Source: Collinsella sp.
GTDB taxonomy: Bacteria > Actinomycetota > Coriobacteriia > Coriobacteriales > Coriobacteriaceae
Direction: 5' to 3'
Length of the DNA: 64,000 bases
NCBI GenBank assembly: GCA_019414515.1
Contig: DXLX01000015.1
Coordinates: 1-64,000 of the forward strand
The translations under genes and the position numbers were made by a program. The notes beneath the pieces were generated by a model. The model did no database searches. It saw only the letters and a program-made list of their open reading frames with translations, and had not been told where the DNA came from. Positions 1-8,796 of the stretch are shown piece by piece; positions within the stretch are counted from its first letter, which is position 1, and every line of letters begins with the position of its first letter.

Positions 1-37
1 CGCAAAGGAAAGCACTTAATGTGCTTTCCGTCTTGCG
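1..37. other. Hairpin at window edge, possible terminator
   Basis: A 9-bp perfect stem (GGAAAGCAC at 7-15, GTGCTTTCC at 21-29) with loop TTAAT is extended by CGCAA (1-5) and TTGCG (33-37). There is no clear T-run, so it may be the end of a gene lying before the window or a small palindromic repeat. Bases 38-120 hold no gene that I can support. Confidence 0.35.
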
Positions 38-124
38 CAGGACTGTAGAGCAGCAAACTCAACCCGCGCCCGCCGGCCCCGGAGACCCTCCCGGAGGGAC
101 CGAAAAATTTTTTCAAAAAAGTTG

Positions 125-154
125 TTGCGCGCCGGACAGACTTCTGTGTATACT
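125..154 (+). promoter_or_regulatory. Promoter of tRNA-Asp
   Basis: TTGCGC (125-130) and TATACT (149-154) are separated by 18 bp and end 46 bp before the tRNA. The -10 is near consensus and the -35 is partial. Confidence 0.6.
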
Positions 155-200
155 AATCCCCGCAGCGCACGCGAGCGGAAACAAACGCGAACGTCTGCCT

Positions 201-278
<78 letters not shown>

Positions 279-287
279 ACGCAATTA

Positions 288-314
288 AAGCCACGTCTTC
301 GGACGTGGCTTTTT
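288..314 (+). terminator. Terminator after tRNA-Asp
   Basis: An 8-bp stem GCCACGTC (290-297) and GACGTGGC (302-309) closes on a TTCG tetraloop and is followed by five T residues. It is a textbook intrinsic terminator 12 bp after the tRNA. Confidence 0.92.
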
Positions 315-444
315 GCGTTTGATGCACTTTGTTTCGATAGAACGATCGCCCTGGTGCATCTTCGCCCAGAATCCCCGCGCCTTCGGGAACGCAAGTAAAA
401 TCTAATAAGTATATCTGTCTGAACAACAGCTTTGTTGCGCAACA

Positions 445-476
445 CCTGTTCTACGAGACAGGGGTTAGGTTATACT
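445..476 (+). promoter_or_regulatory. Promoter and possible Rrf2 operator
   Basis: A TATACT -10 box lies at 471-476, and the best -35 match (TGTTCT, 448-453) is 17 bp upstream. A dyad CCTGT, 8 bases, ACAGG (445-462) covers the -35 and would suit binding of the Rrf2 protein encoded downstream. The dyad is seen; its use as an operator is inference. The rest of 315-636 holds no gene I can support. Confidence 0.45.
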
Positions 477-636
477 AAATTGCACCGTGCGCCGCATCTG
501 ATGCATTTCGCTCCAAGCGCGGCACTCAGTGGATATCCGATTTACCATTTGGATGTCCTGGCGGTCATTTAGCGTCTCGACACAAGCTCGGCCCCGGAGC
601 TCGTTCGAGCTGTTCGTATTCCTTGAAAGGGGAAAA

Positions 637-1122
637 ATGGACATATCGAGGAAGACTGATTACGCCCTTCGCATGCTGGCGATGCTTGCCGAGGATCCGG
701 AGCGTTTGCTTTCTGTTCGCACCGCTGCCGAAGAGGTCAATGTCCCGTATTCGTTTGCCCGCTCGATTCAGCACGGTTTGGTCCAGGCCGGTATTGTGGA
801 GAGCCTGCGTGGCGTCCACGGTGGCATGCGTCTCAAGGTCAGTCCGGACGACGTCACTATCCGCCAGGTCGTCGAGGCCGTTCAGGGTCCTATGGTTATG
901 AACGATTGCACCGCGCCCGATGGTGACTGTGCGCGCATGGGCGCGTGCTGCTATCATCCCCTGTGGGCCGGAGCCCAGGCGTTGATGCGCGACTACCTCG
1001 ATTCCGTTTCGCTCGGCGACATCGTCGCTCACCGCCAGTTCCCGGCCGTCGATCCCAAGTTCGCCGACCGCGAAGCGTTTCCCGAGTACGCCACCTGCGC
1101 GTGCGCTTACCGGGAGGAATAG
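637..1122 (+). CDS. Rrf2 family transcriptional regulator, probably Fe-S sensing
   Basis: This 161-residue protein starts MDISRKTDYALRMLAML, the typical Rrf2 winged-helix opening. ATG 637 is preferred over a start at 529 because a GAAAGGGG ribosome site lies 7 bases upstream and the family begins here. Cys91, Cys98 and Cys104 with His107 match the spacing used by IscR-type proteins to hold an iron-sulfur cluster, so it may sense iron, oxygen or NO. The MutY-like gene starts 21 bp downstream and probably shares its transcript. A dyad upstream of the promoter suggests autoregulation. Which member of the family it is (IscR, NsrR or another) cannot be decided here. Confidence 0.85.
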   Translation: MDISRKTDYALRMLAMLAEDPERLLSVRTAAEEVNVPYSFARSIQHGLVQAGIVESLRGVHGGMRLKVSPDDVTIRQVVEAVQGPMVMNDCTAPDGDCARMGACCYHPLWAGAQALMRDYLDSVSLGDIVAHRQFPAVDPKFADREAFPEYATCACAYREE

Positions 1123-1143
1123 CGCCGCATAAGGAGCATAGCC

Positions 1144-2049
1144 ATGATTCAGGACCCCTTTCGTTCGATGATTCGTTCGGAAGGGGTCCTGCGTTATCGC
1201 GACCTTCCGTGGCGCCGCACACGCGATCCGTACATCATTTGGCTTTCTGAGGTCATGCTGCAGCAAACGCAGGTGCCGCGTGTGGAGGCGCGCATGCCGG
1301 TGTGGCTCGATCGTTTTCCGACTGTGCAGGCGCTTGCCCAGGCCGCGCCTTCCGATGTTTTGGACGCTTGGCAGGGCATGGGCTACAACCGACGCGCTCT
1401 GGCGCTTCATGGGGCCGCTCAGCGCGTTGTAGAGGACTGGGACGGGGAGTTTCCGCGTGAGACGCGTGACTTGGTCGCTCTGCCCGGCATTGGCCCGGCA
1501 ACGGCGCAGGGCATCCGTTCGTTTGCGTTTGATCTTCCAGGCGTGTATCTAGAGACCAATGTGCGCACGGTCTTTTTGCATCATTTCTTTCCCGATGTGC
1601 CGGCCGTTCCCGATCGCGAGCTGGTGCCGCTGATTCAAGCCGCCTGTCCGGCGGCCCCTGGTGCGGCGGCGGATGAGATTGCGCCCTTTGCCGTGCCTCA
1701 AGACGATGCCGACACGCCGCGCGCATGGTATTACGCGTTGCTGGATTACGGCGCGTATCTTAAAAAGACGCTGCCCAATCCGTCCAGGCGGTCGGCGGGC
1801 TATAGTCGTCAGTCCAAGTTTGAGGGCTCGCGTCGCCAAAAGCGCGCCCACATTGTGCGCATGCTGCTGGCGGCGCGCGATGGACAACCGGCAGGTATTA
1901 CGCTCGATGAAGCCGTTGCAGGCGTTAACGAGATGGAGACGGCAGCCGGCCGAGAGCCGGTCGAGCGCGAGCTGGTCGCAAGCATTCTTGCCGATCTGGA
2001 GCGCGAGGGCTTTTGCGGCTCCGAGGGCGATCGTTGGCTGAGTGTGTAG
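1144..2049 (+). CDS. MutY-like adenine DNA glycosylase lacking Fe-S cluster
   Basis: This 301-residue HhH-GPD protein carries the MutY signature LPWRRTRDPYIIWLSEVMLQ with catalytic-type Glu36, and the helix-hairpin-helix LPGIGPATAQGI (113-124). Three things are odd. The Cys4 iron-sulfur loop normally at the end of the domain is absent, replaced by an Arg/Ser-rich stretch (NPSRRSAGYSRQSKFEGS). The second catalytic position, Asp138 in E. coli MutY, appears to be Glu137 (YLETNVRTV). The C terminus resembles a short winged helix and not the NUDIX-like domain that reads 8-oxoG. I recall a clusterless MutY group with these features. A role in removing adenine opposite 8-oxoG is likely but unproven for this branch. 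The ribosome site AAGGAG (1131-1136) supports the start. Confidence 0.85.
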   Translation: MIQDPFRSMIRSEGVLRYRDLPWRRTRDPYIIWLSEVMLQQTQVPRVEARMPVWLDRFPTVQALAQAAPSDVLDAWQGMGYNRRALALHGAAQRVVEDWDGEFPRETRDLVALPGIGPATAQGIRSFAFDLPGVYLETNVRTVFLHHFFPDVPAVPDRELVPLIQAACPAAPGAAADEIAPFAVPQDDADTPRAWYYALLDYGAYLKKTLPNPSRRSAGYSRQSKFEGSRRQKRAHIVRMLLAARDGQPAGITLDEAVAGVNEMETAAGREPVERELVASILADLEREGFCGSEGDRWLSV

Positions 2050-2163
2050 CTCACTCGAATCTGAAGAACGGGATTGTAAGGTTTAAATTCTCGGCATGAG
2101 GGCATCCTTAAAGCAAGGCCGCTCAAAGTCTGTGGGCGGCATGCGTTGAAGGGAAGTACACCT

Positions 2164-2703
2164 ATGGATTTTGAGAATTCCCAAACCAAGAAGAACCTCG
2201 AGACCGCTTTTGCCGGTGAGTCCCAGGCACACACCAAGTATCGCTACTATGCATCCAAGGCCAAAAAGGACGGCTACGTTCAGATCTCGAATATTTTTGC
2301 CGAGACGGCGGGCAACGAGTCCGAGCACGCCAAGCTGTGGTTTAAGTATCTGCACGACGGCGCCGTTCCGGGCACTCTGGACAACCTGCGCGACGCCGCT
2401 GCGGGCGAGAACTACGAGTGGACCACGATGTACGACGAGTTCGCCAAGACCGCCGAGGAGGAGGGCTTTGTCGAGATCGCCGAGAAGTTCCGTGGCGTTG
2501 CCGCCGTCGAGAAGGCCCACGAGGAGCGCTACAACAAACTCGTCGAGCGCATCGAGTCGGGCGAGGTGTTTGAGCGCGAGGGCGTAAAGGTGTGGAAGTG
2601 CCTGAACTGCGGGCACTTGCATGTTGGTGCCGAGGCGCCTGAGGTGTGCCCGGTGTGCAACCACCCGAAAGCGTACTTTGAGGAGCAGGTGGTGAACTAC
2701 TAG
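2164..2703 (+). CDS. rbr: Rubrerythrin
   Basis: This 179-residue protein has an N-terminal ferritin-like four-helix domain with diiron-type Glu and Glu-x-x-His motifs (AFAGESQAHTKYRYYA, GNESEHAKLW, EKAHEERY), followed by a rubredoxin-like domain with Cys146, Cys149, Cys162 and Cys165 binding one iron. Rubrerythrins reduce hydrogen peroxide in the cytoplasm of anaerobes using electrons from rubredoxin or NAD(P)H systems. ATG 2164 is chosen over TTG 2146 because GAAGGGAAG (2148-2156) gives ideal spacing. It is probably a single gene with its own promoter, separated by 114 bp from the glycosylase, and it is followed by a long palindrome and a terminator. Confidence 0.96.
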   Translation: MDFENSQTKKNLETAFAGESQAHTKYRYYASKAKKDGYVQISNIFAETAGNESEHAKLWFKYLHDGAVPGTLDNLRDAAAGENYEWTTMYDEFAKTAEEEGFVEIAEKFRGVAAVEKAHEERYNKLVERIESGEVFEREGVKVWKCLNCGHLHVGAEAPEVCPVCNHPKAYFEEQVVNY

Positions 2704-2723
2704 CGCTTGGCGCTGGCTGCTGC

Positions 2724-2811
2724 GGAGCGCAGGGCGGGGAAATACCTTTCCCTCTCGCTCACGGCTTCGCAGGGTCGCGCGAGGCAAAGGTATTTCCCCG
2801 CCCTGCGCTCC
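2724..2811. repeat. Long palindrome, family 1 copy A
   Basis: A perfect 26-bp inverted repeat (2724-2749 with 2786-2811) surrounds a partly self-complementary core. Bases 2745-2790 match 3691-3736 of copy B at 44 of 46 positions, yet the outer arms differ between the two copies. A terminator follows about 50 bp later, as in copy B. Confidence 0.9.
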
Positions 2812-2861
2812 GGCGTTGGGTCGTCGCGTGCTCGCTACAGAAAAGCTGATAAGAAGTTTGT

Positions 2862-2890
2862 GTGCCGCCCCTATCGGGGCGGCACGTTTT
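2862..2890 (+). terminator. Terminator after rubrerythrin
   Basis: Stem GTGCCGCCCC (2862-2871) pairs with GGGGCGGCAC (2876-2885) across loop TATC, then G and a T-run. A near-identical terminator stands at 3799. Confidence 0.9.
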
Positions 2891-2983
2891 TGTATGGGGA
2901 CTGGTTGGGACGGCACCGTTCATGGGTGGGGTACACTGGGTGGCGACTTTTAGTTTATCTACTACCTGATGGGGTGTTTTTGT

Positions 2984-3616
2984 ATGGGTAAGAAGTCTCG
3001 GGCTCGGGTTGCTGCGGCGGGAACTCGCAAGGATCCTGGTCGTCGGGTTGCCGAGGGTAAAAAGGTCGATCGTGTCGAGAAGGACAAGAAGGTTGGCGCG
3101 CATGCTCATCCTGAGTGGGCGCCTCACCTCAATACGGCTAGCGAGGATCTGACTGCTAAGTTGTTTACTCTGGTCGAGGTTATCTTGGGCGTGGTGCCCG
3201 TGGTGGTCATTGGCTTGTTCTTGGCTTCGAAAGATGCCACGAGTGTCGATAAACTCACCGATGTCTTTTCTCAGGACCCCTCGATGGTGGTTACGTTTAT
3301 CTCTGCGTGCCTGCAGCCGTTTGTGGCGTACATGTTGTACATGATTTATCGCAAATACTGCGAGGGCGACGCTGGTTTTGCCGCCGGCAACCTGATCGGT
3401 CTTTTGTGCTCCGAGATCCTACTGCTCAATATCCCAGGCGTCATCGGTATGGGCATCTTGCTGTGGCGTGTTTGGCGCAACGTCGCCCCGCACTTTGAGA
3501 GCTGGTTGTTTGAGCGTCGTGCAATGGGCGTGCTGGCAGACATTGCGGGCTCGCTCGTGATTTTAGCCTTGGCGTTTATGTGCGCCACCGCCGCCCGCGG
3601 TCTCGCGGGCATGTAG
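2984..3616 (+). CDS. Membrane protein of unknown function
   Basis: A 210-residue protein. Residues 1 to about 50 are strongly basic (Lys/Arg-rich, MGKKSRARVAAAG) and cytoplasmic in character. Four hydrophobic segments follow, around residues 58-80, 102-118, 130-155 and 185-207. I recognise no family motif or catalytic residue. ATG 2984 is preferred to ATG 2969 because TGGGGTG (2970-2976) can serve as its ribosome site, while nothing suitable precedes 2969. The gene stands alone between two family-1 palindrome/terminator pairs. The basic tail could bind nucleic acid or acidic lipids, but this is speculation. Confidence 0.75.
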   Translation: MGKKSRARVAAAGTRKDPGRRVAEGKKVDRVEKDKKVGAHAHPEWAPHLNTASEDLTAKLFTLVEVILGVVPVVVIGLFLASKDATSVDKLTDVFSQDPSMVVTFISACLQPFVAYMLYMIYRKYCEGDAGFAAGNLIGLLCSEILLLNIPGVIGMGILLWRVWRNVAPHFESWLFERRAMGVLADIAGSLVILALAFMCATAARGLAGM

Positions 3617-3670
3617 TCTGTCCTCACCGACCACGGAGCGCAGGGCAATTGCTGGTTTCACCGCTCCGGA

Positions 3671-3756
3671 CGTCAGACCCGCGGCGCATCCCTTTCCCTC
3701 TCGCTCACGGCTTCGCAGAGTCACGCGAGGCAAAGGCATGCGCCGCGGGTCTGACG
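3671..3756. repeat. Long palindrome, family 1 copy B
   Basis: Arms 3671-3689 and 3738-3756 are perfect 19-bp reverse complements (CGTCAGACCCGCGGCGCAT) and continue with one mismatch into the core shared with copy A. The left flank at 3635-3646 also shares GGAGCGCAGGGC with copy A, which shows a mosaic history. Confidence 0.9.
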
Positions 3757-3798
3757 ACGCGGGCTTGCCAACGAGTTTTGGCTAATAGATTGGTTTGT

Positions 3799-3826
3799 GT
3801 GCCGCCCCTTTGGGGCGGCACTTTTT
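3799..3826 (+). terminator. Terminator after the membrane protein gene
   Basis: Stem GTGCCGCCCC (3799-3808) and GGGGCGGCAC (3812-3821), loop TTT, then five T residues. Apart from a 19-base match to 32300-32318 (3833-3851), the rest of the gap to 4079 shows no gene. Confidence 0.92.
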
Positions 3827-3832
3827 GTGTGG

Positions 3833-3851
3833 GGTCCCGGTCTCCACAATT
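3833..3851. repeat. 19-base repeat, inverted copy of 32300-32318
   Basis: The reverse complement reads AATTGTGGAGACCGGGACC and matches 32300-32318 at 18 of 19 bases. Both copies are intergenic. It may be a remnant of a larger repeat. Confidence 0.5.
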
Positions 3852-4079
3852 TTCGTCAAGCTTTTGGTTAGATTTTGGTCAGTTGGCGTAAGGGTGGAAG
3901 GCCAAAAGATTGCTGGCGAAAAAAGCTCAGAGAAAGTGCTGGTAGGGGAGTTGTTGAGCTTTTCGACAGCTTTTGAGCAGAAGAAACTTTGTGGCTATTG
4001 CCGGCGATTGCGTTGTCGCGGTCATGGCGGTGCGGGATGCTGGTCGTAAGCGTCGAATGCTCCGATTTTGGAGGCCAGC

Positions 4080-4502
4080 ATGGATCTGTTTCTTGAGACT
4101 CCGCAGCAACAAGCCGAGCGCATGTTGCGCCAACAGCAACGGCTTATGGAGATGCAAATGCAAGGGGTAGCCGCCCAGCCCCCTGCGCAAAATGCCACGC
4201 CTGCGGTTTCGCCTGCGGGCGGATCGGCGCCAGAGAACTATTCCGTACAACAAGATTCATATGCGCAGGAGCTTGCGTTCGACAAACGCCGCACGCGTCG
4301 TCGCCGCGTGGGCCAGCGCCTGCGCACATTGGCGATGATCGTGCTCATTCCGCTAGGACTTGCGGCGATTTTCTTGGTCTCGTATGCGCTCACCTGCATC
4401 CTCAACGGTGCTTCGCCCGGCGAAGTGCTCCAACATCTGTCAGCCCTGGGCCAGCGCCTAGGCGACGTCATGACAACCATTCGCACCGGCTGGGAGAGCT
4501 AG
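4080..4502 (+). CDS. Small single-pass membrane protein, function unknown
   Basis: A 140-residue protein. The N-terminal 35 residues are Gln/Met-rich and likely helical (PQQQAERMLRQQQRLMEMQMQ), followed by an Ala/Pro linker, a basic patch KRRTRRRRVGQR near residue 70, one transmembrane helix near residues 83-105 and a short C-terminal tail. The basic patch before the helix predicts a cytoplasmic N terminus. The start ATG 4080 has GGAGG at 4070-4074; a TTG at 4068 in the same frame is less likely. I do not recognise the family. It lies 124 bp before rmuC, probably in a separate unit. Confidence 0.7.
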   Translation: MDLFLETPQQQAERMLRQQQRLMEMQMQGVAAQPPAQNATPAVSPAGGSAPENYSVQQDSYAQELAFDKRRTRRRRVGQRLRTLAMIVLIPLGLAAIFLVSYALTCILNGASPGEVLQHLSALGQRLGDVMTTIRTGWES

Positions 4503-4626
4503 CGTTTTAGCGTCCGCGGCTCTAAGAGAAATTTGTCTGCAAGGCAGTGGGTGATCCGTGCGTGTGGCGGGGTAAGATTGATCGCGGTTTTGATTGATGA
4601 CCGATTGAGTTTGTTGGGCGGAGTCT

Positions 4627-5982
4627 ATGTCTGCTATTGATATCGTGCTTGTTGTGATCGCCTTGGTGGCGGTGGGGGTTGCTGTGGCTTGCGCCCTCCA
4701 GCTCAAGAGCCTGCGTGCCGAGTTGCGGGAGCGTGGCGACAGTAGCGCGGAAACGCTGGCAGCACTCGAGCAGGCCAACAACGCGCTCGATGCCCTGAAC
4801 GTCGCGCTGGCCGAAACTCGCCGCACGGCCAACGCCATCGCGCAGCAGCAGACGACAGATGCGGCCGTGGGGCAGCAACGTTACCTGACCATTGCACGTG
4901 AGTTTTCGCAAGCTGGTGACCGGATGGATGACCTTCGCCGCGAGACGGCCCAACAGCTCGGTGCCAACCGCGAGGGCATCGAGCACCGCCTGGACAAGGT
5001 GCGCGAGACGGTCGATGCCCAGCTGGGTGCTATCCGCAAAGACAACAACGTGCAACTCGATCAGATGCGCGCGACGGTGGACGAGAAACTCTCCCGCACG
5101 CTCAACGATCGCCTGTCGGCATCGTTTAAGCAGGTGAGCGACCAGCTCGAGGCCGTGTACAAGGGCCTGGGCGACATGCAGTCCATCGCCACCGGCGTGG
5201 GCGACCTTAAGCGCGTGCTGGGCAACGTGAAGGCGCGTGGTATTTTGGGCGAGGTGCAGCTGGGTGCAATTCTGGCGGACATTCTTACACCCGACCAGTA
5301 TCTGGAAAACGTCGCCACCAAGCCCGGCGCCTCGGAGCGCGTTGAGTTTGCCGTCAAGCTGCCGGTGGACGAGGGCGATCCCGTGCTGCTGCCGATTGAC
5401 TCCAAGTTTCCGGGCGACGCGTACGAGCATTTGCTCGACGCGCAGGAGTCGGGCGATGCGGAGACCGTGGCGGCTGCGCGCAAGACGCTCGACACCATGG
5501 TCAAGCGCGAGGCCAAGGATATCTGCGAAAAGTACCTGAGTGTGCCGGCAACGACCAACTTTGGCATCATGTTCGTGCCGTTTGAAGGACTGTACGCCGA
5601 GGTCGTCAGCCGCCCCGGGCTTATCGAGACCCTGGGCCGCGACTATCACGTCAACGTTGCCGGCCCCAGCACCATGGCGGCCATTCTCAACAGCCTGCAG
5701 ATGAGTTACCAAACGTTTAAGCTGCAAAAACGCACCGACGATGTACTGCGCGTGCTCTCCGCTGTCAAGGCCGAGCTGCCGCGCTATCAAAAGGCGCTGC
5801 GCCGCGCCCAGCAGCAGATCGAGACCGCGGGCAAAACGGTCGAGGGCATCATCACCACGCGCACCAACGTCATGGAGCGCAAGCTCAAGGACATCGACGC
5901 CCTGGAAGATGCCGAGGAGGCCGACGAGATCTTGGGGCTTACGTCTGCGAGCTTGCTCGCAGACCAAAAAGACGAGGACTAG
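4627..5982 (+). CDS. rmuC: DNA recombination protein RmuC
   Basis: A 451-residue protein with an N-terminal membrane anchor (residues 3-24), a long coiled-coil region to about residue 170 and the conserved RmuC nuclease-fold domain (about 190-420), including LPIDSKFPGDAYEHLLDAQ and FVPFEGLYAEV. RmuC restricts inversions at short inverted repeats in E. coli, which is notable in a region so full of palindromes. Length and order match the family. The start is supported by GGCGGAG upstream. The C-terminal tail is acidic (DADEILG, QKDED). Confidence 0.95.
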   Translation: MSAIDIVLVVIALVAVGVAVACALQLKSLRAELRERGDSSAETLAALEQANNALDALNVALAETRRTANAIAQQQTTDAAVGQQRYLTIAREFSQAGDRMDDLRRETAQQLGANREGIEHRLDKVRETVDAQLGAIRKDNNVQLDQMRATVDEKLSRTLNDRLSASFKQVSDQLEAVYKGLGDMQSIATGVGDLKRVLGNVKARGILGEVQLGAILADILTPDQYLENVATKPGASERVEFAVKLPVDEGDPVLLPIDSKFPGDAYEHLLDAQESGDAETVAAARKTLDTMVKREAKDICEKYLSVPATTNFGIMFVPFEGLYAEVVSRPGLIETLGRDYHVNVAGPSTMAAILNSLQMSYQTFKLQKRTDDVLRVLSAVKAELPRYQKALRRAQQQIETAGKTVEGIITTRTNVMERKLKDIDALEDAEEADEILGLTSASLLADQKDED

Positions 5983-6037
5983 CTTCATCTGACGGCGGGG
6001 CGCCTGCGCAAGCGCGGGGCGCGGGCGCTTTTCGCGT

Positions 6038-6060
6038 CGCACTTGCCTGAAGTGCGCTTT
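6038..6060 (+). terminator. Possible terminator after rmuC
   Basis: Stem CGCACTT (6038-6044), loop GCCTG, AAGTGCG (6050-6056), then CTTT. It is short and the T-run is weak. Confidence 0.45.
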
Positions 6061-6107
6061 AGTGTGCAACAATGGCGTTTCGCCCTATCAGACGCGAAAG
6101 GAAGCCC

Positions 6108-7910
<1,803 letters not shown>

Positions 7911-7973
7911 GCGTCTCGGACGTGGGACAATTGTGCCCATAAGTTTATTGTGCCGTTGAGCCGAGGAGTCGTT

Positions 7974-8639
7974 ATGCCACGCGAGACCAATGCCGCCAAG
8001 CGCGAGCGCGCCATCGAGGTGTGTGAGCGCCTCAACCGTCGCTATGGCCCGGTCGAGTGCTTTTTGGACCACGAGAATCCCTTCCGCCTGCTGATCGCGG
8101 TGCTGCTTTCGGCGCAAACGACCGATGCACAGGTCAACAAGGTGACGCCGCGGCTGTTTGCCCAGTGGCCCACGCCCGAGGCCATGGCCGGGGCGAGCGT
8201 GGCTGACGTGGCAGACACCATCAAGTCACTCGGCTTCTACAAGAGCAAAGCCAAGCATGCCGTCGAGGCCGCGCAGATGATCGTCGCCGACTATGGCGGC
8301 GAGGTGCCGGCCGACATGAAGGAACTCGTGAAGCTGCCGGGCGTGGGACGCAAGACGGCGAACATCGTGCTCAACGTGGGGTATGGCATCGTGGAGGGCA
8401 TTGCGGTGGACACGCATGTCAACCGCATTGCGCACCGCCTGATGCTGAGTCCCAAGACGCATGCAAAGGAGCCGCTCAAGACCGAGCAGGATTTGCTCAA
8501 GATTTTGCCGCACGAGTATTGGGAGTCGGTTAACCATCAGTGGATCACCTTCGGTCGCGAGATCTGCGACGCCCGCAAACCCAAGTGTGACGAGTGCCCG
8601 CTGGCAGATTTGTGCCCCAGCGTGCGCGTAGCGGGGTAG
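7974..8639 (+). CDS. nth: Endonuclease III
   Basis: A 221-residue DNA glycosylase/AP lyase that removes oxidised pyrimidines in base excision repair. The helix-hairpin-helix LPGVGRKTANIVLNVGYG carries the catalytic Lys, VDTHVNR carries the catalytic Asp, and the C-terminal CDARKPKCDECPLADLC holds the four cysteines (spacing 6, 2, 5) of the 4Fe-4S cluster. The intact cluster contrasts with the clusterless glycosylase at 1144. Start ATG 7974 has GAGGAG at 7963-7968; a GTG at 7950 in frame is less likely. Confidence 0.97.
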   Translation: MPRETNAAKRERAIEVCERLNRRYGPVECFLDHENPFRLLIAVLLSAQTTDAQVNKVTPRLFAQWPTPEAMAGASVADVADTIKSLGFYKSKAKHAVEAAQMIVADYGGEVPADMKELVKLPGVGRKTANIVLNVGYGIVEGIAVDTHVNRIAHRLMLSPKTHAKEPLKTEQDLLKILPHEYWESVNHQWITFGREICDARKPKCDECPLADLCPSVRVAG

Positions 8640-8743
8640 GGCGGAACGCATCTTCGTCTGGCGTTTTTTGCGGGGCTGGGTTTGCCCTTGAGCCGGAGTC
8701 CTCTCCATGCGCTACCATGACAGACAATGTATTTGACGTACGA

Positions 8744-8770
8744 CCCGCCGAGCTTGCCCCGGCGGGCTTT
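8744..8770 (+). terminator. Hairpin with T-run just before mfd
   Basis: Stem CCCGCCG (8744-8750) pairs with CGGCGGG (8760-8766), then CTTTT. It ends 26 bp before the mfd start. It may terminate nth transcription or act as an attenuator for mfd. A weak promoter, TTGAGC (8688-8693) and TACCAT (8713-8718), lies before it. Confidence 0.6.
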
Positions 8771-8796
8771 TGGCGTTGCAATGCCGGAGGAACAGC

